Of a stretch of DNA of 64,000 nucleotides, positions 43,795 to 51,276 are shown piece after piece. Source of the DNA: an uncultured Chitinophaga sp. (GTDB taxonomy: Bacteria; Bacteroidota; Bacteroidia; Chitinophagales; Chitinophagaceae). Each line of letters opens with the position of its first letter. Within the stretch, counting starts at the first letter, position 1. The notes under the pieces were generated by a model. It was not told the DNA's origin. It saw nothing but the letters and a program-made list of their open reading frames with translations, and did no database searches. Location of the stretch: assembly GCF_946479755.1 (NCBI RefSeq), contig NZ_CAMLHC010000007.1, forward strand, positions 239,707 to 303,706. The letters run 5' to 3'. A program made the translations under genes and the position numbers.

Positions 43795-46700
43795 TTAAAA
43801 CAGGGTAGCCCTGACGCCGAGGCTGTATACCGCCATGCGGGGGTAGTTGCCGTTGCCGCCGTCGCGTTCGGGTTCGAGTCCTTCCCACCGGGTAAAGGTG
43901 ATGGCGTCCTGCGCATTGACGTATACCCTCACATTGCGGATCATTTTACCCTGTAACGGGAACGTATATCCCAGCTGCAGTACTTTCACCCGGAAGAAGG
44001 CGGCGTTGCCCAGCCAGATGTCACTGAGGTAAGCGTTGGTGCTGGAGCCGGTCCATACCCTGGGGAACCTGCTGTTGGGCGTTTCGGGTGTCCAACGGTT
44101 GTCGGCGTAATACTGTTGCGGCCTGCCCAGTGAGTTGCTGCTGCCATCGACGAGGATGGGATAGCCTTCCAGGCCGTTGAGGCGGCCGGACCTTTTTCCG
44201 ACGCCTTGTCCCAACAGGTTGAAGTCCCAGTTTTTATACGTTAAACCAAGGTTGATCGAATAGTTCAGGTGTGGGAAAGGATCTCCGAGGTTGATCCTGT
44301 CTGCGTCGTTGATGATACCATCGCCATTCTGGTCTATGTATTTGATATCGCCGGGGAGTGTATTGGGCAGCTTGGCGCGGGTGTTGTCCACATCGCGCTG
44401 GTCACGGAAGAAGCCATCACTTTTATAACCGTAGTAGTTGTCGATGGCGATGCCTTTGTACCAGATTTTGTCGTTATCGTCCTTAAAGATGAGGGTGTCG
44501 CCGTCCCTGTAACCGGCTTTCAGTACTTTGTTCCTGTTGTCGAACAACATGGCGCCGATGCTGTAGCCCAGGTTGCCGATTTTATCCTGCCACTGTACGG
44601 AAATTTCGTACCCGTTGTTTTCCACTTCCCCGATGTTAAAGGCGGCTTCGAGGGAGCTGGAGCCGGTGATGGGCGGCACAGGGAACCTGGAATAGATCAG
44701 GTCGTAGGAGTTCTTTTTGTAGGCTTCGGCGGTTACGCTCAACCGGTTATCGAGCATGGTTAATTCTATCCCGATATTACCCTGTTTTTGTTTTTCCCAG
44801 GTGAAGTTTAAGTTGGGCACGCGCATGAGCCATCCCCATTCGTTGACATTCTCTTCCCACAGGTACGGATCTACGTTTTCGTTACCGATAAGGCCATAGG
44901 AGGCGCGCAGTTTCAGGTTGTTGATGATCCTGTTGTTGACCATGCCTTTCATGAAATGTTCGTTGGTAACGTTCCAGGCGATGGCGCCGGCGGGGAAAAA
45001 GCCCCATTGCTTGCCCGGCGCGAATTTGCTGCTGCCGTCGCCGCGGGCGGTGAACTCAAGGATATACCTGTTATCAAAAGAATAGTTCAGTTTACCGAAG
45101 AAAGAAGCTTTGGTGATTTCCTTATAGTCGGTGTAGTTGAAGCTCATCACTTCAGAACCGGCGGTGACGTATATTTTATCCTTCTGATGGCGCAGGCTGC
45201 CGGTGTAGTTGAGCAGTCCGCGGGCGGTCAGCTGGCTTTGGCTGACGTCCTGGTCGGCGCCCACTTCATTTTTCCAGATTTTCACCGGTTTGCCGTTACC
45301 GTCAAAAAATTTAAAGGTTTCCCTTGCCCGTTTGTTGGCGGACTTGCTGATCTGGTAAGATACGTTGCCTTCGAGGCTGAGGTGTTTGCTGATGTTATAT
45401 CTCGGCCGCAGGTTCACCGAGCTGAAATCGTACAGGTTGTTCCGGGAGCCGCCGCGGTTGATGGAGGCGATCGGGTTCATATCATTGTACAGGATGTAAT
45501 GCTCTGGTATACTGCTGTTGGGGTAGTATATCTGCTGGGTGGGATTCATCTTCCAGAGATTTTCATACAGGCCTGTTCCGTCGTCGTTTTCTTTGAGGCG
45601 GTTGATTTGCAGGCGATGGGCGTAGAAATCTGCCAGTAACACAAATTTATCAGCGATGTTCACATTGGTGTTGAAGCGTGCGGAATATTTACCGGAGCCT
45701 TCGTAGGAGTTGAGGCCGTTTTCTTTGAGGTATCCCATCATCAGGTTAAAAGAGCCGATACCGCCGCCGCCGGAGACGCTCATGGTGAGGTTCTGCGAGT
45801 TGGCTTTGCGGGGCATGCCTTCTTTGAGCCAGTCCACCGAGGGTGTTTCTCCGGACTCCATTTTGCGGATGTCTTCATCCGTATACAGTGGTGTCTGCCC
45901 CTGGATGTTTCTGGCTTCGTTGTTTAACTTCATATAGTCGGTACCGTTAACGAACTTCGGCAGGTCTATTGGCCGCTGTATGGCGCCCCATGAGTTGACG
46001 TCCACTTTAAACCGTCCCATCTGCCCGCGCTCCGTTTCTATGATGATTACCCCGTTGGCGCCCCGCGAGCCGTACATGGAGGCGGAGGCGGCATCTTTCA
46101 GTACGGTGATGCTTTTCACTTGGTTGGGGTCGATATCGTTGAGGCTTTGTTCCATCCCGTCCACGATCACGAGGGGGCCGGCATTCTGTAGGGTGCTGAT
46201 GCCCCTGATGGTGATGCCGGGGACGCTGCCTGGCAGGTTGGTGGTTTGTTGCACGGTAACGCCCGGGACGGTGCCGGTAAAGGCTTCCTGCAGTTTGGCG
46301 ATGGGGCGTGTTTTAGTAAGTTTCACGTCCACCTGGGCCACAGATGATGCTACGTGGCGGCGTTCCACTTCGGAGAAACCCATCACCACCACTTCGGACA
46401 GGCTTTTGGTGCCTGTTTTCAGCCGTACTTCCATATTGGTGCGGAGCTGTGCGCTGATTTCCGCCGGTTGGAATCCCATGGCGCTGATGATCAGGGTGAC
46501 AGCCTCTTTGGGGATTTTAATTTCGAACCGGCCATCGTTGCCGGTGGCGGTGCCGATGTTGGTGCCTTTGATGAGGACGCTGGCGCCCGGGATGGGTTCC
46601 CCTTTTTCGCTGGTGACCCTTCCGGTGGCGGTGAAAGTGGTGTCGGCGGTGCGGCCCGGGCGGCTGTTGAGCAGGATACGGCCGTTGTTGATGGAGTAGC

Positions 46701-46962
46701 GCAGGGGTTGATCGCGGAGCGCTATCTCCAGCACATGTTCCACCGTTGCGTTTTTAACATCGATGGTGACAGGTTTGGTGGCAGCCATCAGGTTTTCGCT
46801 ATAGGCCACAGATACCCCGGCCTGAGCGGCCATTTCTTTGAGCACCTTTTTCAGCGGGGCATTTCTTTCCGAAAGCGTGATCTGCTGCGATAAGGCTACG
46901 GCACTGCATTGCAGGCACACCGCAAGCAGGAGGAAGGCGGTAAATCTCATAACGTAGAACAT
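43795..46962 (-). CDS. SusC/RagA-type TonB-dependent transporter with N-terminal STN domain
   Basis: 1055 residues; ATG 46962 (MFYV) or 46950 (MRFTAFLL). A signal peptide is followed by the STN domain (about 30-90: APLKKVLKEMAAQAGVSVAYSENL), a carboxypeptidase-regulatory-like domain (ATGRVTSEKGEPIPGASV), SEVVVMGFSEVER, the plug (SASMYGSRGANGVIIIETERG) and the barrel ending RATLF. STN pairs it with the FecR at 47077-48255. The locus carries only sigma, FecR, SusC and SusD, so the cargo is open. Confidence 0.95.
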   Translation of the reverse strand: MFYVMRFTAFLLLAVCLQCSAVALSQQITLSERNAPLKKVLKEMAAQAGVSVAYSENLMAATKPVTIDVKNATVEHVLEIALRDQPLRYSINNGRILLNSRPGRTADTTFTATGRVTSEKGEPIPGASVLIKGTNIGTATGNDGRFEIKIPKEAVTLIISAMGFQPAEISAQLRTNMEVRLKTGTKSLSEVVVMGFSEVERRHVASSVAQVDVKLTKTRPIAKLQEAFTGTVPGVTVQQTTNLPGSVPGITIRGISTLQNAGPLVIVDGMEQSLNDIDPNQVKSITVLKDAASASMYGSRGANGVIIIETERGQMGRFKVDVNSWGAIQRPIDLPKFVNGTDYMKLNNEARNIQGQTPLYTDEDIRKMESGETPSVDWLKEGMPRKANSQNLTMSVSGGGGIGSFNLMMGYLKENGLNSYEGSGKYSARFNTNVNIADKFVLLADFYAHRLQINRLKENDDGTGLYENLWKMNPTQQIYYPNSSIPEHYILYNDMNPIASINRGGSRNNLYDFSSVNLRPRYNISKHLSLEGNVSYQISKSANKRARETFKFFDGNGKPVKIWKNEVGADQDVSQSQLTARGLLNYTGSLRHQKDKIYVTAGSEVMSFNYTDYKEITKASFFGKLNYSFDNRYILEFTARGDGSSKFAPGKQWGFFPAGAIAWNVTNEHFMKGMVNNRIINNLKLRASYGLIGNENVDPYLWEENVNEWGWLMRVPNLNFTWEKQKQGNIGIELTMLDNRLSVTAEAYKKNSYDLIYSRFPVPPITGSSSLEAAFNIGEVENNGYEISVQWQDKIGNLGYSIGAMLFDNRNKVLKAGYRDGDTLIFKDDNDKIWYKGIAIDNYYGYKSDGFFRDQRDVDNTRAKLPNTLPGDIKYIDQNGDGIINDADRINLGDPFPHLNYSINLGLTYKNWDFNLLGQGVGKRSGRLNGLEGYPILVDGSSNSLGRPQQYYADNRWTPETPNSRFPRVWTGSSTNAYLSDIWLGNAAFFRVKVLQLGYTFPLQGKMIRNVRVYVNAQDAITFTRWEGLEPERDGGNGNYPRMAVYSLGVRATLF

Positions 46963-46984
46963 TTTGGTTGAACAGAGCGATTGC

Positions 46985-47021
46985 CGGCCACAACGGTCTG
47001 GTTGTGGCTGTTTGGTTTTTT
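46985..47021 (+). terminator. Terminator-like hairpin opposing susC (antisense strand of the leader)
   Basis: Arms 46987-46994 and 47001-47008 pair perfectly (8 bp, extended to 10 with one G-T pair), loop 6, followed on the + strand by a T-rich tract to 47021. FecR and SusC run on the minus strand, so this too points against susC transcription. It fills much of the 114-base gap 46963-47076. Confidence 0.6.
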
Positions 47022-47076
47022 AACGTTGTCGGTTTATTACGGTTGTAAAAGAATGGTGACTACATGGGCTGGCATT

Positions 47077-48255
47077 TTACCGGGTCAGTATTACTTTGAT
47101 AGTCCTGCCTTCCAGTTTGAGTTTTACCTTATCTGTTTCCAGCATCGGTAACACTTCCTGTAGCGACAGGTTTCGGTTGATGTACCCGCCCAAGCGGTTT
47201 CCTTCCGGCAGGGAGGCGAAATCTGCTTCCACATCGTACCATCTCGACAATTGTTTCAGCACACTGGCCAGGGTGGCGTTTTCAAAGTCGAAATAGCCTG
47301 CTCTCCAGGCGGTAGCTTCGCGAAGGTCTGCCGGTTGTACGTTGATGTTACCGGAGGTGTTGTTCACTGCGGCTGCCTGTCCGGGATGAAGGTAGCTTTC
47401 GTTTTTGCCTGATTTTACTTTCACTGCTCCCTGTATCAGCGTGGTGCGGGTGACCGGCTCGTCGGCATAGGCCATTACGTCGAAGCTGGTACCCAGTACC
47501 TGTATTTCCATGTTGTTCACTTTTACAATAAAGGGTTGCCCTGCCACCGGTTGAATATCAAAATAGGCTTGTCCCTGTATTTCCACGGTGCGGTGGTTGG
47601 CGGCGAAAGACGTCGGATAGCGCATGCTGGATGCGGCGTTGAGCCATACGTGGCTGCCGTCGGGCAATACTACGTTGAACTGCCCGCCACGGGGCACAGC
47701 CAGCAGGTTATAACTGGTAATGGATGAAGGGCCGGCGGTGAGTGGGTAAAGTAATTGCCCGTTATGCTGCTGTACGGTCACGTCGCCTTGCCGGATGACC
47801 TGGTTGCCGGTGCTGTCCAGCGTTACTATAGAGCCGTCTGACAGGGTGAGCTTCGCTTTGTTGCTGCCCGGCAAAACAGTTTGTACGGCACGTTGTTGTG
47901 CCAGCCGCGGCGCAGCCGGTTGACGGGAGATATAAACACCGATGGCGGTTGACAAGAGCAATGCTACAGCAGCAGCGGCGCCCCATTGCCAATAAGGACG
48001 GGGACGCATGGGTACCACCCTGGTACGGCTGATTTCCTGCAGCAGCCGCGTCTCTATGCGGTCTCCCAGCGCTTGCGGCACGTCATGTTTTTCCTGCAGC
48101 ACACGCTCAAATTCCTGTTGCATGGCGGCCAGCAGGGGGCGCCTGGATGCGGTGTTGTTAAGATAACCGAACAACGTATCCATTTCCTCCCTGCTGCATT
48201 GCCCGTCCAGGTAACGTTGCAACAGTTGCTCGTAAGCGTTTTCAGGTTGTGACAT
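47077..48255 (-). CDS. FecR-type anti-sigma factor (DUF4974 C-terminus)
   Basis: 392 residues. N-terminal cytoplasmic sigma-binding part (about 1-85), membrane helix at about 88-109 (WGAAAAVALLLSTAIGVYI), FecR domain (AVPRGGQFNVVLPDGSHVWLNAASSMRYP, VEIQGQAYFDIQ, IQVLGTSFDVMAY) and the C-terminal DUF4974-like part (TLASVLKQLSRWYDVEADFA). It is predicted to control the sigma factor at 48343-48933 in response to the SusC encoded downstream. Confidence 0.94.
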   Translation of the reverse strand: MSQPENAYEQLLQRYLDGQCSREEMDTLFGYLNNTASRRPLLAAMQQEFERVLQEKHDVPQALGDRIETRLLQEISRTRVVPMRPRPYWQWGAAAAVALLLSTAIGVYISRQPAAPRLAQQRAVQTVLPGSNKAKLTLSDGSIVTLDSTGNQVIRQGDVTVQQHNGQLLYPLTAGPSSITSYNLLAVPRGGQFNVVLPDGSHVWLNAASSMRYPTSFAANHRTVEIQGQAYFDIQPVAGQPFIVKVNNMEIQVLGTSFDVMAYADEPVTRTTLIQGAVKVKSGKNESYLHPGQAAAVNNTSGNINVQPADLREATAWRAGYFDFENATLASVLKQLSRWYDVEADFASLPEGNRLGGYINRNLSLQEVLPMLETDKVKLKLEGRTIKVILTR

Positions 48256-48342
48256 ATTTTTGAAAATCCCCTTTTACAAAAGGGGGGTACTATATACTAT
48301 CCGGAAATAATAAAAGAGGGTACCCCTGTGGGGAAATATTTT

Positions 48343-48933
48343 TTAATAAAAAGTGGAGACCAGCCAGATCGCCATAAAAATATCACCATGACGGTAGACA
48401 TAGTCTTCGATAAAGCGCATGCCCAGTACCATGTGTTTTTTTACCGCATTACGGGAAATGCCCAGTATGGCTGCGGCTTCGTCGTAGCTTTTCCCTTCCT
48501 GGCGGCAAAGGCGGAATACCTTCCCGCGTTGGGTGGTCAGTTTAGAAAGTGCTTCCTCGAAAAGGCGCTCGTATTCCCGGGTGCGCACCACTTCTTCGGG
48601 TTGCTCCGGGTCAATATCGGCCAACTGGCGGTATAACTGCTCGCGCATCTGTTCGTCAGTGGCCAGTCGTGATATGGTTTTAAAGACATGGTTGCGGGCA
48701 ATCCGGTAAAGGTACCCGCTAAAAGAAAGTTTTGGGTTAATACGCTCCCTGACCTCCCAGATTTTGAGAAATACGTCGTGCACCAGGTCTTCTGCAAGAG
48801 AAGGGACCTTACAGAAACGCAGCAGATAAATGTATAAAGCAGGATGATAGTGCCGGTAGATGCCCGAAAAGGCCGATTCATCCCCCTGGGCCATCCGCAA
48901 CAGCACTTCTTCTTCCATGGACATACGCTCCAT
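48343..48933 (-). CDS. ECF sigma-70 factor
   Basis: 196 residues. Region 2: DESAFSGIYRHYHPALYIYLLRFCKVPSLAEDLVHDVFLKIWEVRE; region 4: LTTQRGKVFRLCRQEGKSYDEAAAILGISRNAVKKHMVLGMRFI. It is the third SusC-linked ECF factor of the window. The 87 bases to the FecR gene contain GC-rich palindromes (for example around 48268-48285) of unclear role. ATG at 48933 is chosen; a second Met follows at residue 4. Confidence 0.94.
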   Translation of the reverse strand: MERMSMEEEVLLRMAQGDESAFSGIYRHYHPALYIYLLRFCKVPSLAEDLVHDVFLKIWEVRERINPKLSFSGYLYRIARNHVFKTISRLATDEQMREQLYRQLADIDPEQPEEVVRTREYERLFEEALSKLTTQRGKVFRLCRQEGKSYDEAAAILGISRNAVKKHMVLGMRFIEDYVYRHGDIFMAIWLVSTFY

Positions 48934-49054
48934 ACCTTAAAATAAGATTTTTTGAATCGCCGGTAATCAATTAAAGAAATAGCATAATATGTCAGTAAAG
49001 ATAGAAAAGAGCTGAGGGAAATAAAAGTAGTGCCGCCAGTGGAAGGAAAAGAAA

Positions 49055-49090
49055 AGCCCCTCCGCCGGGCCGGTGGCCGGAGGAGGGGCT
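49055..49090 (-). terminator. Intrinsic terminator after the peptide/thioredoxin cluster
   Basis: A 9-bp GC-rich stem (49055-49063 with 49082-49090) with an inner stem, followed on the minus strand by TTTTCTTTTCC. It lies 17 bases beyond the stop of the TlpA-like gene and separates this cluster from the ECF sigma operon. Confidence 0.85.
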
Positions 49091-49107
49091 GTAATGCGGC
49101 AGGATAT

Positions 49108-50265
49108 TTATTGCAGTACCTGCTGTATATAGGGTGTTACCAGTGCTTTGAACTGATCGGTATCATCCAGCTGGGTCGTATTAAAGCGGATGATGCCCTG
49201 CTTGTCGACCAGCAGCAGGTTCGGGATAGCGTGAATATTATACATCTGCGCAATTTTACTGTGCCGGAATTTAGTGCCTTCAGATACGTTGGTCCAGGTA
49301 AGCGCATGTTTTTTAATGTGCTCCTCCCATTTTTGGTCATTATCATCCAGGTTGAAGTAGAGCACTTTTAAGCCGCGGTCTTTGTATTCCTCATATAAGG
49401 CCTGCAGGTCGGGTAGCAACTGCTGGCAGGGGACGCACCAGGTGGCGGAGAACACGATCAGGTAGGGGGTACCGGCCAGGTTTTGGGTATGCAGTATTTT
49501 CCGGTCGCTGGTCCGGATGGAAAATACCGGCGCCTTACGACCGGGTTGGGTAGCCAGGAAGGCTGCCTGGTGTGCAGTGACGATGGAATCTATTTCTTTT
49601 CCCAGCCAGGTATTGCTCAGTGCAGGTTTTAGCGTACGCAGCGTTTCGAGACAGGCTGTTTCCGCTGAATCGGTGCCGCCCATTTTCTGCCTTAAATAAA
49701 GCAGTCCATAGTAATTGTCAGGATGTTCTTTTATCAGCTGTAAATTGTCGTAAAACAGTTGTTGGGTCTGGTATGCCGAAAGGTCCTTGATGCCGGGAGA
49801 TTCCGGAACTTCTTTTCCGTAAGCATCCATATACCTTGCTCTTTGCTGCTGCAGCCGTTGGAACAAGTCATCAGTGGGGGAGTGAGCTTTTACAAAACGG
49901 CCGAACGGGCCTGGTCCCGGAGGCATCTTTTCCTGCTCCCGGATAACATTGAGGCCGGTGTCCATGATGAACTGATAGGTCCATCTCATGAAGGGTTTCA
50001 GGGTATCGTCCTCAACAAAAAGATAAGCCTGTTCGCAGGGCTTGTTGAGCGTGCCGCTAAACTGCACCAGGTCGTTCTTGGCAACGATAGAATCAAGGCT
50101 TCGGTACGGACGCAGCGAATAGTGGTCTTGTATCCGGAGATAGATGGTTTTCCCTTTTAAAGCGGCAGGTGCGGGGGCTGTTAGCGTAAACCTGTACTGG
50201 CAACTGGCTTCCGTTGGTCCGGACAGTAAAAAGGTAATCAGTGTTAATCCAAATAAAAATCTCAT
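49108..50265 (-). CDS. Secreted TlpA-like thioredoxin-fold protein linked to Cys-rich peptides
   Basis: 385 residues with a signal peptide ending near residue 22 (TEASCQY; the Cys could be lipidated, but the context is not a clean lipobox). A DUF4369-like beta domain comes first (KGKTIYLRIQDHYS, VQFSGTLNKPCEQAYLFV), then a helical linker and a TlpA thioredoxin domain with active site CVPC at 277-280 (SATWCVPC) and the cis-Pro in IHAIPNLLLVD. CVPC instead of CGPC alters the redox potential in known thioredoxins. It is the last gene after two disulfide-rich peptides and a VKOR-thioredoxin fusion, so a role in oxidising, isomerising or reducing the peptides is likely (inference). Confidence 0.85.
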   Translation of the reverse strand: MRFLFGLTLITFLLSGPTEASCQYRFTLTAPAPAALKGKTIYLRIQDHYSLRPYRSLDSIVAKNDLVQFSGTLNKPCEQAYLFVEDDTLKPFMRWTYQFIMDTGLNVIREQEKMPPGPGPFGRFVKAHSPTDDLFQRLQQQRARYMDAYGKEVPESPGIKDLSAYQTQQLFYDNLQLIKEHPDNYYGLLYLRQKMGGTDSAETACLETLRTLKPALSNTWLGKEIDSIVTAHQAAFLATQPGRKAPVFSIRTSDRKILHTQNLAGTPYLIVFSATWCVPCQQLLPDLQALYEEYKDRGLKVLYFNLDDNDQKWEEHIKKHALTWTNVSEGTKFRHSKIAQMYNIHAIPNLLLVDKQGIIRFNTTQLDDTDQFKALVTPYIQQVLQ

Positions 50266-50285
50266 GGTGGTTGGTTTTATAAAGC

Positions 50286-50323
50286 GGTATACCCGCTACC
50301 GTTGTAACGGTAACGAGTATACC
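50286..50323 (-). terminator. Imperfect hairpin after peptide gene 1
   Basis: Two nested 7-bp arms (50286-50292/50317-50323 and 50297-50303/50306-50312) separated by a 4x4 internal loop. It lies just past the peptide 1 stop. The T-tract on the minus strand is poor, so it may be an attenuator that lets some transcription through to the TlpA gene. Confidence 0.45.
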
Positions 50324-50336
50324 AGTAAGCATGCTT

Positions 50337-50657
50337 TTAAGCAAGGCATTCAGCGGACGGAGCGCTGGCCGAATAATCCAATGCTTTGCAGATGCAACGA
50401 TTGGAAGAGTTGGTTTCGCAAATACCTGCTGCATTTGGATCTCCGGGTACAGCAATGGTGCAGGACCGTTGATCACGGCAACGGCCGCCGCCACCGCTAT
50501 CGATAACACACAGGTCCCCGTCGCAAAAATAACCGTCAGGACATTCCATACCGGAATCGCATACGACGTTGCCGCCGGACACATTTTTCATTTGTTCCCT
50601 GCTGAGAATCTGCCGGGCGCCCAGTTCCAGCGCCTTCAGTTTTAAGGATTTCATCAT
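50337..50657 (-). CDS. Double-glycine leader, ten-cysteine secreted peptide 1
   Basis: 106 residues (105 if the second Met, at 50654, is used, which equals peptide 2). The leader LKLKALELGARQILSREQMKNVSGG is the Bacteroidota double-glycine type, with predicted cleavage after Gly-Gly and a core of 77 residues. The core has ten Cys in the same spacing as peptide 2. Its first half has the C-x5-CPxG-x2-C-x2-GxLCV-like pattern of small disulfide knots. There is no lanthionine, radical-SAM or cyclodehydratase gene nearby, and the neighbours are disulfide-handling proteins, so the mature product is probably a disulfide-rich secreted peptide. Bacteriocin or signal roles are unproven. Confidence 0.85.
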   Translation of the reverse strand: MMKSLKLKALELGARQILSREQMKNVSGGNVVCDSGMECPDGYFCDGDLCVIDSGGGGRCRDQRSCTIAVPGDPNAAGICETNSSNRCICKALDYSASAPSAECLA

Positions 50658-50678
50658 TTACATTTTTGGTTGAAAAGA

Positions 50679-50726
50679 AATGGATGCCCCAATTCTAAAG
50701 GCCGGGGCAAGGTAGGCCATAAATTT
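50679..50726 (-). promoter_or_regulatory. Conserved structured leader of peptide gene 1
   Basis: On the minus strand this block contains AATTTATGGCCT, CCCCGGCCTT and GGGGCATCCATTT in the same order as the block before peptide 2 (51231-51274). TGCCCC pairs with GGGGCA in a 6-bp hairpin, followed by a T-rich stretch. A role as attenuator or regulatory leader is inferred. The rest of the gap to 50837 shows no clear promoter. Confidence 0.5.
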
Positions 50727-50837
50727 TTATTTCAGCAAAGGGTAATATTCGGCTCAACAGGAGAATGCCTGGTTATGGCCGGACTGGCGCAGTTTTATGG
50801 TACTCCGCGCAAATGACGGCATGATGGGGTATTTTAA

Positions 50838-50879
50838 AAAGTATACTCACCAACGTTATCTTGTTGGTGAGTATACTTT
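50838..50879 (-). terminator. Strong terminator between the two peptide genes
   Basis: A 17-bp perfect inverted repeat (50838-50854 and 50863-50879, loop 8) lies eight bases after the stop of peptide 2; on the minus strand the arm runs into a T-rich tail. It should cut transcription between peptide 2 and peptide 1, so the two peptides may be expressed from separate promoters or at different levels. Confidence 0.9.
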
Positions 50880-50886
50880 ACTGAAG

Positions 50887-51204
50887 TTAGGCGAGACACT
50901 CTGCAGAAGCAGCGCTGCCCGAATAATCCAATGCTTTGCAAATACAACGGTTCAATGAGTTGGTTTCACAAATACCTGCTGCATTTGGATCGCCCGGTAC
51001 GGCAATGGTACAGGACCGCTGGTCGCGGCAACGGCCGCCGCCGCCATCACCGTCAACACACATGCCTCCGGAACAAATAAGGCCGGGAGGGCAGTCCATA
51101 TCGGCTTGACATTGGCCGGCACCACCGGATACATTTTTCATTTGTTCCCTGCTAAGGATTTCCCGCGCGCCGAGTGCCAGCGCCTTCAACTTTAAGGCTT
51201 TCAT
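50887..51204 (-). CDS. Double-glycine leader, ten-cysteine secreted peptide 2
   Basis: 105 residues. The leader ends KNVSGG at 27-28; the core is residues 29-105 with Cys at 32, 38, 44, 49, 59, 65, 79, 87, 89 and 103, room for five disulfides. The C-terminal half (GGGGRCRDQRSCTIAVPGDP onward) is nearly identical to peptide 1, while the first 25 core residues differ at most non-Cys positions. It begins 72 bases after the C39-like/VKOR/thioredoxin gene. No family name is recognised beyond the Bacteroidota GG-leader peptide group. Confidence 0.85.
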   Translation of the reverse strand: MKALKLKALALGAREILSREQMKNVSGGAGQCQADMDCPPGLICSGGMCVDGDGGGGRCRDQRSCTIAVPGDPNAAGICETNSLNRCICKALDYSGSAASAECLA

Positions 51205-51230
51205 GCGTCTAAATTTTTGATGGATTAAAA

Positions 51231-51274
51231 AATGGATGCCCCTATAAGGCCGGGACCATCAGGCCATAAATTTT
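51231..51274 (-). promoter_or_regulatory. Conserved structured leader of peptide gene 2
   Basis: This is the same block as at 50679-50726: AATTTATGGCCT, CCCGGCCTT and GGGGCATCCATTT on the minus strand. Here the hairpin arms read GTCCC and GGGGC and still pair using one T-G wobble, so the fold is kept although bases changed. A run of six T follows. It occupies most of the 72 bases between the VKOR fusion gene and the peptide. Confidence 0.5.
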
Positions 51275-51276
51275 GT

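Noticed and set aside
43739..43888. Upstream extension of SusD with an Arg-rich start
   Set aside because: It overlaps the end of susC in another frame and would hide the lipoprotein signal peptide.
50337..51204. Lanthipeptide interpretation of the Cys-rich peptides
   Set aside because: No dehydratase or cyclase gene is nearby, Ser/Thr are not placed for ring patterns, and the neighbours are disulfide enzymes.
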